Assembly (NCBI GenBank): GCA_958510875.1
Contig: OY294069.1
Span: forward strand, 165,849,111-165,913,110
Source: Endomychus coccineus
Taxonomy: Eukaryota; Arthropoda; Insecta; Coleoptera; Endomychidae
Reading direction: 5' to 3'
DNA: 64,000 bases
How positions within the stretch are numbered: position 1 is the stretch's first letter; every line of letters starts with the position of its first letter. The translations under genes and the position numbers were made by a program. The notes beneath the pieces were generated by a model, which was given only the letters and a program-made list of their open reading frames with translations, had not been told where the DNA came from and did no database searches. Shown in pieces: positions 1-12,500 of this stretch.

Positions 1-1146
1 CAGTAACGCCACAAAATAATAGTTCTAGGCAGCTGTTTTGCTCTTTTCATATAGATCATCAGTTAAAACGAGAAAGTTTGCAACGTTATTGAATAATCTC
101 TGTTGAAGGTAGACATTACCGATCAACCGCTTCGTAAAAAGACCAACATCAACGCCATCTACGAATAGATGTCCCACTAAGAAATCAAACAATGTACGAC
201 ATTGACTAATAGATTTCTCGAATTTTACAAAAGTTAGTGGAATGTAAGACTACTGGAGTGCGCCAGATGGCGACACCAACCCAATGTAAGAAATTAGATA
301 TATTCCTTTCACCTGTGAAATATCAGTCTTCAACAATATCACACTTTTGTTTACCGTTTGAAAAGACAAACCAATATTAGTGACTGTTTGCATAGTACTC
401 AGTAGTCACCGATTATTCAGCTAGTTTGTGAATATGTTTCTCTGATATAATGAATTAATTGAATTTAAGAAATAATCGTCATAAATATAGCACGACCTTG
501 ATAAATTAGTTACTATTTTCATTGCTGCTAAATTTCTCTTATTAATTCCACTCCACATAATTTTGGCACTAATAATCAAAGAAAAAGTCTTCGAGCTTTG
601 CTCTCGGGCTTTCATCAGATTATTAATGCTAAAATCATCGTTCAATTATTATAAAATACAGTCAATTTAGATACAATCAAGGTCTTGTTGAATATTTGAA
701 TATATTCATTTATCTCATGTTGGCATTAGCTAGATAACAATGATAAGTTCTCTCTAATCTAGATCGGTCAGTAACGTCATAAACTAATAATCTGAAACTA
801 TTAGTTTCTCATGTTACTGTTTGATCTAGACTAGAGGCTGTTACTACTAGTGAGTCATAAAAACAAAAACCTTCTAATTCAGAAAACGATGATTCGCAGT
901 TTGATAAAATTGATAATCTAGTGGCCTCGCTAGAAACAAATTAGGTGCAGAGTATGTCACAAATAAGTCAAAACGAAATGTGTGAAATGTGAGGTTGCTT
1001 TGCACATGGACCAAAGAAAAAACTAATTTTTTCAATTTATAAGAGGATGCTTATATTATTAGTGGAGTCATTCTACGGAAAAATGAGGCGAGGTTCGTAA
1101 AAATTTGATAGAGGTTGGGGAGGTGGAAAAAGTTGTTTCTTGTGAT
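1..1146. other. AT-rich stretch without a recognisable gene
   Basis: Both strands contain only short open frames with no family resemblance and no convincing splice-flanked exon. I see no terminal inverted repeat or coding remnant here. It may be intergenic or intronic sequence downstream of the Mab-21-like gene. Confidence 0.5.
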
Positions 1147-2280
1147 AAGAAATATTTGCCGGAACCATCCCAAAAATCCCAAAAACTGGTTTCTGGGCCT
1201 TTTTTTAGGTCAGTTTTGAAGTTTTAATTTTTTTTCAACCCCTTAGACTTGTGACTGAGGTTTGGGAGTTGGACCCTTTTATTGTCCATGTTCAAGGAAG
1301 CTTTGGTTCAAATTTGGAGTGTTTGCAATCATTACTTCCCCTAGAATAGATATATATATATATACGTTTTTAGGGGTAAAAATTAAAATTGGGCTATTTT
1401 GATCAAATCTTCACCAAATTGAATGAAATTTAGTGTCAAAGTAGATAAGTGATCCAAAGATGAAGTTAAAATATCCAATAGTTTTGATAAAAATTCAAAT
1501 TTGGGAGATTTGGCCCAAATTTTGAAGATGCCCCCCATTACGGCAAACAAATCGCAGAGTACTCTTTTTGGGCTCAAATTGAAGGTTATTTTATATAGTT
1601 TGACGTGGTATAACTTGTTTTATAAGATCAGCCCATTTCTTGGCCATTTACGGCATATATATATGTGCGCGCAGATTTACCACCTTTATTGTATCATAAT
1701 AGCATTTTATCACTATAATATTGTTCTTAGAGTATAGATATGGCTTATTTTGCATATCTATGTGAGAAAACATATACATTATTTATTTGAGGTCCGCTTG
1801 TGCCATAGTGACATTTTTTTTTACTACACATATTAATTATTATAGAATATATAGGTATATAATACAACATCACCTGCGCTTTTTCTAATTCAAGACGCGA
1901 CAAAATGTTACTTCTGATGATGTGGACCACGCCTACCAATATTATGAGATAAAAATTATTTTTATAAAACAATGACAGGTAAAAATATTGTGTATCTTAT
2001 GATCTTTTTTTCTCTGTATTTTTCTGTTTTAAGAGAATATCCGATTTTCCGATCTAATAATGTCTAATATATAATTTTAATCGGCTATTAATAATTTCAA
2101 CGTTATTAAATTCAATAATCTCATCAAATTAACTTATAAATATTCAAAAAAAAAATTAACTATAAGGTAATAATAAAAGTTCAATTGGATATCAGGTAGA
2201 TGAATAAATATAAATAGGTTAGTTATTAAAAAAAAAACAGTTATTATATTTATTATTATATGTATGATTTTTTGACTCCA

Positions 2281-2545
2281 TTATTGGTATTTTCTTTTTC
2301 TGCTTGTTGTAATCGACGAACTGCTGCAGCTGCTAGCTTCTGAATCAGTGATCGCGGACCTAAAGATCTCATCTATTTCATCATCACTGAAACAATATAT
2401 ATCTGACTCCCATTCATCCGGTATATCTTCATCTTCTTCTTCATCTTCCTATTGTATTTCTTCTTCTTCTTCCTCTTGACCATCTTTTTCAATTTCTGGG
2501 ATTGCAGGAATAATGGGGTCAAGTTCTTCAACAACCGCTGATCCC
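2281..2545 (-). pseudogene. Acidic transposase-like N-terminal remnant in the foldback spacer
   Basis: Read on the minus strand, the spacer encodes a strongly acidic segment: a run of glutamates, one in-frame TAG, another Glu/Asp run, then an IPDEWESDIY-like stretch and a serine-rich tail ending RKRK. This composition resembles the acidic N-terminus of piggyBac-type transposases, but no catalytic domain is present. It could equally be any acidic, serine-rich protein fragment carried by the foldback element. Confidence 0.25.
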
Positions 2546-3178
2546 TCGATTATGTTTTATAAAAATAATTTTTATCTCATAATATTGGTAGGCGTGGTCC
2601 ACATCATCAGAAGTAACATTTTGTCGCGTCTTGAATTAGAAAAAGCGCAGGTGATGTTGTATTATATACCTATATATTCTATAATAATTAATATGTGTAG
2701 TAAAAAAAAATGTCACCATGTCACAAGTGGACCTCAAACAAATAATGTATATGTTTTCTCACATAGATATGCAAAATAAGCCATATCTATACTCTAAGAA
2801 CAATATTATAGTGATAAAATGCTATTATGATACAATAAAGGTGGTAAATCTGCGCGCACATATATATATATATATGCCGTAAATGGCCAAGAAATGGGCT
2901 GATCTTATAAAACAAGTTATACCACGTCAAACTATATAAAATAAGCTTCAATTTGAGCCCAAAAAGAGTACTCTGCGATTTGTTTGTCGTAATGGGAGGC
3001 ATCTTCAAAATTTGGGCCAAATCTCCCAAATTTGAATTTTTATCAAAACCATTGGATATTTTAACTTTATATTTGAATCACTTATTACGGTCACCATGAT
3101 CTACTTTGACACTAAATTTCATCCAATTTGGTGAAGATTTGATCAAAATAGCCCAATTTAATTTTTACCCCTAAAAAC

Positions 3179-3232
<54 letters not shown>
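3179..3232. repeat. (AT)n microsatellite
   Basis: This is an uninterrupted AT dinucleotide run of about 50 bp inside the right foldback arm. The matching place in the left arm (around 1350-1364) has only a few AT units, so the tract expanded after the arms formed. Confidence 0.95.
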
Positions 3233-3234
<2 letters not shown>

Positions 3235-3575
3235 ATTCTAGGGAAAGTAATGATTGCAAACACTCCAAATTTGAACCAAAGCTTCCTTGAACATGGACAA
3301 TAAAAGGGTCCAACTCCCAACCTCAGTCACAAGTCTAAGGGGTTGAAAAAAATTAAAACTTCAAAACTGACCTAAAAAAGGCCCAGAAACCAGTTTTTGG
3401 GATTTTTGGGATGGTTCCGGTAAATATTTCTTGTAGAAATTCTGGAATATCATTACTCTTATCACAACTTTATGATCATGTAATTTTTTAACCTATGTGC
3501 CTTCTTTCAACAGAACACCACACATCAAAATGTAGCCAAAAATCTGGCACAATTATGTTAGTTGAATATTTCACC

Positions 3576-6500
3576 TTACTGACTATCATAAGCCGCTACT
3601 ATTAGATTTACCTTCAACGAAAATTTCTCTTCTTTGTCCCGAGATACGATATTTTTCTTTTTATCCAATTCTCGTTTAATTCTCTGCTGTTGCTTTTCAA
3701 GGTATATCTTCCTATTTTCCTTCTCGTTCTTTTCTTTCCATGATAATTTTCTAACTAATGTATCTCCCGAGGTATGAGTTGAGGTTTTTTTCTCGTTAGG
3801 GTAATGACTGCTTCGCTTTCTCTGTTCGATTTGCGAAAGAAGTTCGTCATCCCGTTTGTTAAGAATGTCCTCGAGTTTTTCAATGTCGATTAGAGGGTAC
3901 GAATCTTTCGAGAGGGTATTCAATCGTCTGAACGCTTTCAAGCAATGATGTACTGGAAATTCGATGATTTTATGAAACGTCTCCTGTGTACTCTGAAGAT
4001 ATGCACTGGGTATATTTTGGAGACAATTCTTCTTTCTAATGAAATAATTCGGTAATAGGCCTTTGGATAAACCACTATTTAGATGAGCTATCACATTTAG
4101 TAACTTCGTTCCTAATTTATGTTGTGGCCAATCTCTTGCATTATTTTCACACTCCCAAAACATATGTGTCCTATAGTGTTCGACCAGAAGACCATGATTG
4201 TGGGTTTTTGGATCGATGAAAGTGTTGTGGAGTAACCAGAGAAAGACAAAACAACGGAGTGGCATGTGAGGCAGTTTCGTTTCGAGGTATCTTTCCGCTT
4301 TAGGGAATTGTATTTCCCATTCGATATTAGAATCCGGGTTTTCCTGTTTCTTCATTACTAACCCTCTAGGTACAACCACACATTCAAATTTTATTACCTC
4401 ACTTAACATGTCGTCGGAAGGCCAAACATATTTTATTCTTTGTTTATGATCGTTTATTGTGGTTCGACTTGCACGTTTCTCGTACTCGAACGCTTGCTTA
4501 GGCCAATCTACTGCCAGTGCTGGTATAATTTTGCAAGAGCGAAGTTTGCCTGGCTCTACGACTTCATTACAGAATATTATTCCTGGTATCGCTTCAGCCT
4601 CATAAATCTCCGACTGTTGAAAACCTAAGATCTTGCCTAATGCATTGGGGAATATTTCATTTTGAAAGTGTAGCATATATTGCTTAGAATTTAAAAAAGA
4701 TATGGTTTTATAGAGATTTTCGTGCTTGGCATCGCCTCTTTCATTGAAGTCATCTTCATCTGAACTGTCATCATCAGTTTTTTCAACTTTTGGTACTTTC
4801 CTTATTTCAATACAGTTGTTGGAAATATTATCCACTCGATTTGAATTTGTCGCTATGGTCAAACGTTTAGGGGTTTTGAAGTCGGTTACCTCAAAATATT
4901 GATCTTCATCCACTTCTCCAGATTCAGAATCTGATAATTTGCTTTCGTTATAGTTTGTAGTCTTCGCCGAATCATTGGGATCTTCAGGCAGTACCATTCT
5001 TAAGAAACCTAAAATAATTTGATTTTTTTTATTATTTGAGTCATAATATATGTTGCGCGGCAACTCAGTATCCTTAGATCATAATTTTAGTACATCAACA
5101 TCCTTTTTCGCCGTTTGGCAACACTAAAGCAGAAAAAGAATAAAATTGATAATTATTGGTAGAATGGAAGCTATAAAATAATTGGCCTTGTCTTAAAAAC
5201 AAACCAGCAACATTCAAATTCTAATTAACCCCACTCGACATCCTTTCTACAAATGAGATTCGCCATTGGTAGGAGGCGTAATGAAACTGCATTTTCTGCT
5301 CGTTGTACCTGGTAAAATTGTTGAGGTAAATTGAAAATATTCCAAACAAAACCATCTTGTTTCAGATAGAAAATTACGGAAGAGAGAATGCTTCATTTCT
5401 GCATGATGTAAAAGAGTTTATTTACCAGCCTATATTCACATAAACAATAATTATCCGTTTATTATGATTATTAGTTTATTTGATTAATATTTAGGAGATT
5501 GTGAAGCACTTGTACCACCATTCGCGTTGCGTTACTTCACGCCTAGTCCAGTCGGTGAAATAAAAAATACACCAAGTTCAGAAAAATTTGAATCTAAGAT
5601 TTTTCTTCAGGAACTGTTAGTGGAGGTATCATACATCAAAAAACCACAAAATCCGTCCTCGAGAGGTGTCGCAGCCGACCCCAAAATCCTCCCCTTTGGT
5701 GAAAAACAATCTGATTTCGCTAAGAACTAGTTAACCGTAGAAGATATTAGATATTAGTAAATTTGACAATATGTTAGTAAAAATTGCATTGCTTCTGATT
5801 TTTTTAAGTAGCTCCTTACCTATTGTTGACAAATTATGAAAATTATAAGGAAATGAAAGATTCATTCAATAACTTTATTTTGTAATCATAACAAATTATA
5901 AAAGTTCCTACATTTTTAGTACTTTTGAGATAATGTCAAATGTGTAAAATGAAATACCTGATGAGCAATGAGTCAACCAGACTGACCTTGGGCTACCTAA
6001 GCTGAGCCGGGCTTACATCTGAGGCCGAGGGATTTACCGTAGCCTGCCAAGATGGTGTAATCAACACATTTGTCTATCACCGCAACGTGATGGGTGTGCA
6101 GATTCCTGATGACAGCTGCAGGGCTTGTCAAAAGGCACCTGAAACGCTTTTCCACCTTCTGTCCGGCCAAAGCAGCCTCAGCTTACACCCATCGCCATAA
6201 TGCGGTCTTACGGATGCTGTATTACTATCTGAGGCACGGAATAGACCAAGAGTCGGTGGTGCCTTCAATCAATCAAAACGGGGGCGGACAAGTCCGGAGC
6301 ACTTAGACCGCTTGATTGGGTCCATTGTGCTCTCATTGATACAAAAATCAGTCCAGCAGGCCTAAAGCAGTGCGGAAGGCTAAGATTTTGCATGAACTGA
6401 TATCTCTTATGGCTTCAAGCGGCATATGTGTGCTGCCGATGTAGTGTAGCCTAAGAGAAGTCAGTGCTGGACATCCTGCTAGGATGTGAGAGGCAGTTTT

Positions 6501-9500
6501 GTCCGCCTCTCCACATCTACTACAAGCTGGGTCTTCGACAACGACAATGCCCATTGTGTGTGGATGTTTATTCAGATGACAATGTCCTGTGAGGAGTCCT
6601 GTCACCAATTTGAGGCCTCTCCTGCTCACAGAGAGTAGGGTTTTAGAGAGTCAGAATGGGCAGGTACCCACACTAGTTTTCACAGAGTTTTCCTGCACTC
6701 CAAGACAAGGCTAAAAGTCACTTTGTGGGCGCGATGTGCACCCAGGGCCCCTCAGCTATCACTTCAGATGTAAATCCGCCTACATCGGTAGTTTAATCTA
6801 AGGTTTTCCAGGGCACATGTCCGTATTGCAAAGACCTCAGTAGGTATGGAAAACGGTTGCGTGGCCACCTTGGGGAACTGAAATCTCAGTTCTGGGTGTA
6901 CACGAGTTGAATCTGGCTCCGCTAGACTCGCCAGTCTTAGACCTGTCCGTGAACCACACGAGTCCCAGAGTCCTTCTTCTCCCAGTCCGTCCTCTGGGCT
7001 ATAGGACGTCTGGTCTTTGAAACCTGATAGCAGGCGCTATCGCATCCTGTCAGATGTGTGAAATAGTACAAAACTACTAGTGATTCGTAACAACAATGAT
7101 ATCTCATTTCACAGCATGACAAGACTATAAATTGCAGCGCTTTTTGACGGCATCAATCGATCTCTGGTTTACAAATTATGTATTACAAACGGGGCTTCCT
7201 TCTACTAATAAAACCTCTATCTTTCATTATTTTCTCTTTTTCCGGTTCAATTCAATATTTTCCTTGCCCAGGAGAAAGAGAAAATGCTGACTAATTTACC
7301 TGGTTTCTTTTTTGCTTCTTCTGCTAAAATCACTAAATTGGACTTGTCGACATGAGTATAAAAACCGTTATCATCTTTGTTCACAACTTCTATCTTTTCA
7401 TCAAGCACATATATTGTTTTTGGGAACGTTGTTTTTTTGCCTAGGCCATCGATTAATTCGAAGTTTTTATCCACTTTGCTTATGGTTACATCAGGCAGCA
7501 CGCACTTTCTGCACTCTGCTTTTAGTAAGACGTTCAGCTCTTTTTCCTGAATTGGAACTTCTTTATTGGAAATGTCATAAAGATCTCTAGAAGTAAAGAA
7601 GAAACTCAAATTAATGTTAGACGTTAGCTAATTTAATTTTAATTATTGTAGATGTTTCTCAAGATAGCGTTTTCGAATATTCCACAACCAAATTTCCTAG
7701 TAGTGTTGTTTATTAGAGGGGTGCATAGATAACTTTCTCTAGTAGATTTATCTATGGAGGGGTGACATCAATTGGCCAAGGAGGTCTTCCGATCTTGTGC
7801 TAGTGCTGTTAGAGTTATTTCTCTGGGTTCTGAGGCTATTGGAAAGAAATAACGCAATAGCATAGAATGCATGCACAAGCTTGGGTCTGACCAAACAGAA
7901 ATATAATAAATTTAAAGTGGACATATTAGTAAAATCACGGCTATTACGTAAGATAAATTCTAAGATTTTGTATGACTCAGAATTATGATTAGTAAAAGAA
8001 AGTATTCTATCAAAAATTACACCAAGATCTTTGAAAGTGTTCGGTTTATTTGACATCCTACAATCTACGTTATAATAAAACGTAATTTCTTTTATTGGGT
8101 AAGCCATAACTTGGATTTTTCAGCATTTAGAGTAAGATCTACCTTTCATGAATTTATGCTGATTTATAGAAATGCTGTTTTTGGCTTGATTATAGATAAC
8201 GTTAAATAAGAGAGTTTCGAATAATTTCCAAAAATTGCTCAAAATTGTTGGAGTTTTCAGTTTTAAAACCTTTCTTGAAGACAGGACAGACCTTTGAAGA
8301 TTTCCAGATATCAGAGAAACAGCTCTCCCTTACAGATAAATTAAGTAATATTGAGAAACGAAAAATTTGAGCACAGTCCTGGATTTAAATTAATATGAAA
8401 AGCTGGTTTTAAACTTGAAGCAAACAACTACCGTTTAATATTAATGGCGCCTGGCCAGTATTGAGTATGACAGGTGATAAATAGAAGAATTTAACAGAGT
8501 TTGACCTGTTTATTGTGGAAAAGTATGTATTACACCTGTTCCTTGGGTTTTCTTGTGTGATTGGAATGTGTTTTACCTGTAAATAAATATGTATAAAAGT
8601 GTTATGACTGAATAAAGTGCGCTGGGGATTACAGTCAAAGATTCTTTATACCGATGTGATTAGGCCTATGGTCACCTATGTCTGACTCCCCGGCGCTCAA
8701 GAAATAATGTTCAGTCAAGTCACGGAATTCACTTTTTTTCATGTTTACAAAAATCTTCAAAGTTGCCGGCTTTCGATGGGTGTCAAAACAGAACTGAATA
8801 ACATATCAGTCTGAAAATTTTAATGCGTTCTAGTTAAAGATGGTACACATCACAAATGTCACATGGGATTTCCGATTGTGGCGCCATCTGTTTTATTTTT
8901 CGGGGACTTTTCACCTTGCCCTCGTATATGATCATTATCAGTTAGTGAGATTGGTAAACCAACTCCTGATGGTTCTCCCCAAACAACAATGACTGACCTT
9001 CTATTATATAATTTCCATATGTCACGATGTTGGTCATAAATGATAATCCCTGCATCAATAAATATTAATCTAATGCTATCGATCTAAACACTCCATATTC
9101 ATGAAAACATTGTTTCTTAAATTTAAGTCACATGAAATAAAAGTGAGAACAATAATTAATCTTTAATCGATACTTAACTAATAACAATTATTCAATGTTC
9201 AAATATCGATGTTACAAGAGTATCATTCCTTGTTAAACTTTGTTAGACAATATTATCTACACGGAAAAACATGTACCTACTTCAGCAAATGCTTCCACAG
9301 TAATTATTGATTCTATCCATAATGGAATTGAGATACGATGCATTGAAAATATTCTATTTTAGTTTGTACTGCGTAAACAATAACGTACCCAATATAGTTG
9401 ATAGTATATACTTAATTGGAAATTCAGTAAATGATTCTTATCTAGATTTGATAAATATGTCGGTTCATCAATGAATGAATATTGATAAGATCTTGAATGT

Positions 9501-12500
9501 TTTGTTTGAACATTCTTCAAGATGGAAATACAGAGAAAATGTTATAGCAGTATATGATATTTCACAAAGAATGTCATCCACCTGTTAGGACTAGACAAAT
9601 CGAATGATATTAGCGAGTTGAAAAAAAATTGGTACAATTTAAATTTGTTCATTTGGAAAGTTCAAAGATGACACAATGAAGTATTTGATAATCAGGAGTG
9701 AACACTCCTTTGTTTGTTTCTAATTTATTGGATGATAGACCAAACCGAGGTTTTGATTAACAGAATGGTGGAAAAACTTCCTAATATATAAGTTGGCTTT
9801 TGTACTACCTGATACACTATATTTCCGGTCACATATACTATAGGTACTTAGAAGTTGATAGTGCTAGTTGGTTGCATAATTCTGGTCAGTATTTACCTAA
9901 AGTTCGGCCAGCTTGATTTGATGTCACTGTTATGGTCGACTGACCCCGTCTAACTTCTTCCCATAGAGATCAAGAATAGGAGTACTCGAAGCCCATAGGC
10001 AATGTTATTAATTTGACTAGGTGAGTGGCGGTGGTTTTGTCCTTTTCTAATAATAGTCTGTTCTCTCTTCCGACAATTTGGAAAGAGATAGAAACACCGT
10101 TCTTAGAGCTAGTTCACGAAATCTGTCATGGAAATACTCTATTCTTGATCTCTATGGTTCTTCCAGGGATTCCATTTCAAAGAGTAAATGTCTAATTTCT
10201 AGGACCTTAGGCAGGAAACGGGATGGTTTTTAGTGTTATTAGCACCAAATCCTTACTTTTTGTTAAAAAAAATCGGTTGTCTGTAAAGTCGGTTTACTGA
10301 CGATAGTTGAACGTGACAATGTCATAAGAAAATACTGATGGAATGGTTTCATTTTTCAAAAGAAAATTTTAATTTTATTTGTTTGATAGATATTTTGTAT
10401 GGATATAGAGAAGGAGGTAAATGGAAATCACAATTGAATTGATCAAGTTACATTTATTTGTACGCATACATACAATTATGTCAATTTAGCTTTTAAAAAG
10501 CCCGCCTCAATGTGTTTGATATAGGAGAAAATTGTTCCCTTTGACGACTGGCTGGTCCTACCTGTCATTTCAGACACGTTGTTATGATATGTGGAAGATT
10601 TAACATTTATGTTTTAATTTTTTGAAATCATAGCTACGCTCGATAATTATTTCGATCGAATAGTAAAGCAATTGATTTTTTACTCATCGTGAAACAGTTC
10701 TGTTAACTTATTGTTATAGTTTTGTCAATTATAGCATAACCTACAATCGCTGCACTAGCGAACCGATGCTATTTATTTAAATGATGAAAGCACGAATATT
10801 CGACAATATATCACTGAACATATATTTAATATCGAAAGAATCATTACCTTTATCGCCGCAATTATCGTTGCTATAAACAATTGACACCACATTCACTTTT
10901 CACTGCACTTACGAAAACATGTAAATGTATTATTGTATAGCAGCTGTCCACGCGCATCGCATCGGTCACTCTAGTAGGAGAGCTCGCTTGCACTTCAAGC
11001 CTTAAATGGAACGCCTCAGAGCGAGGTAACGCACAGCCGGTCAGAGTGAGGTAACGGCAAATGAGTCATGTTTTCTCGTGCGTACAGCCGGCTCCATCGA
11101 ATTATAAGACGTTGTCACGTCAAAAAATTGTTGACTGCAGTGGTATTATTGAATTAGCATTTGACAAAATCAAGTGTGGGGAGCAATATCTAACTGGTGT
11201 CCATTTTGATTGATGCATTTCGGAAGCCGTTCTTCAAAGTGGGTCTCCATATTTGTAATAATACTCGATCGATTTGGGCGAAGTACACGGTTAAAGCTCG
11301 TATACGCATGCCTTAAGGTAACCCCATGGGAAATAATCATTAGTACACTCAAATTACGGGACCGAAGGGACCAATGATAGTCATCGAACCTGGAAATGAG
11401 GTGGTCACGGAAGAGAGGACGGTAGTGTCTTACGAAATAACACGGTGTTCAATTGTTCACGGCGTCATAGCTAAGAGCTCAAATTCAGAATGAAAGCGAT
11501 GCATCGGCCTCACGTCCTCACGAACCAAACCAAAGTCATGTCCACGGGGACTGAGTATTACCCATTCTAATCGCCCTCACAGCCTCCCCTTGTATACGCA
11601 ATTGAATTTTGCGAACAATACAGGTTCTATCGAAAAGCCAGGCAACTCTAAGAGTATTATGTGTCTAACGAGTTTGGGCTACGAGTGTCAATCTGTTAAT
11701 CATTCTCGAAGAGCTGTCTGAAAACAACAGGATGATTCTGTTGCGGAGACCAAGAGAGACTGTAAGGCAGTAACATTAACAGTAACAAACACTAAGCAAA
11801 AGTAGACATGTGCGTTGTCGCATGCGTGGCTAAGATACTCTTCGAATTTATGTAAAGATAATGACATACATTATTTCTTTGATTATTTTTACACAACTAA
11901 ATAGTATTCAAATTAATAATCGTTTTAAGAAAATCTACGAAATACATTTTACATATTTACTGTAAATGTTTTGAAGCGATTCAATTTATACTCTGAGAGT
12001 TACGATTTTTTTAAAATTTCAACCCTTCAGAAAAGCGTGTATTTATTACGCGATTTCCCTGAAAAACAATAGGGTTCATAACCGAACAGCCGAGTATACG
12101 CGTAGTATACATACTATGATGTAGGATTTTTTTAACAGTTTTAGAAATAGCTTGAGTGAATATACTCTTCGGACTTTGTCGCGAAAAGTATAATAATACA
12201 GAAAGAAGAAGCACCTAAAGGTTAGTCTCCAAGCAGGAATCTACCATATGGAGCAATAATAAGGATTTATATCTGCTTAAAATTAATACTAATTGTCAAT
12301 ATAGTTCCCACGTTTTCTCATTTCTAGTTCCTCATTTTGTAGCATCACATCAAAAGCCAGAAATAGAAAGAAAATAAATCTTTTTCTTTGACATACAAAT
12401 TTCATTGTAGCTAGACTTTGAGGTTATTGTAAGTCTATAGAAAGACATACTGGATGTTTCACTTCTAGGGAATTAATACTTTTCAATTATTGTTGTCCTA

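Larger units (their letters stand above)
1147..3434. mobile_element. 2.3-kb foldback element with ~0.85-kb inverted arms
   Basis: Left arm 1147-1970 and right arm 2554-3434 are near-identical reverse complements. For example, the open frame 1745-1972 on minus and part of 2513-2779 on plus encode almost the same peptide. The arms enclose a spacer of about 580 bp (1971-2553). They differ mainly by an expanded (AT)n tract in the right arm, which suggests a recent origin or gene conversion. I could not define a target-site duplication, so the superfamily is unknown. The peptides in the arms look like chance reading frames, not genes. Confidence 0.8.

Noticed and set aside
2513..2779. 88-codon open frame repeated in the other foldback arm
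   Set aside because: Both copies are explained by the inverted repeat; composition is AT-driven and no family is recognisable.
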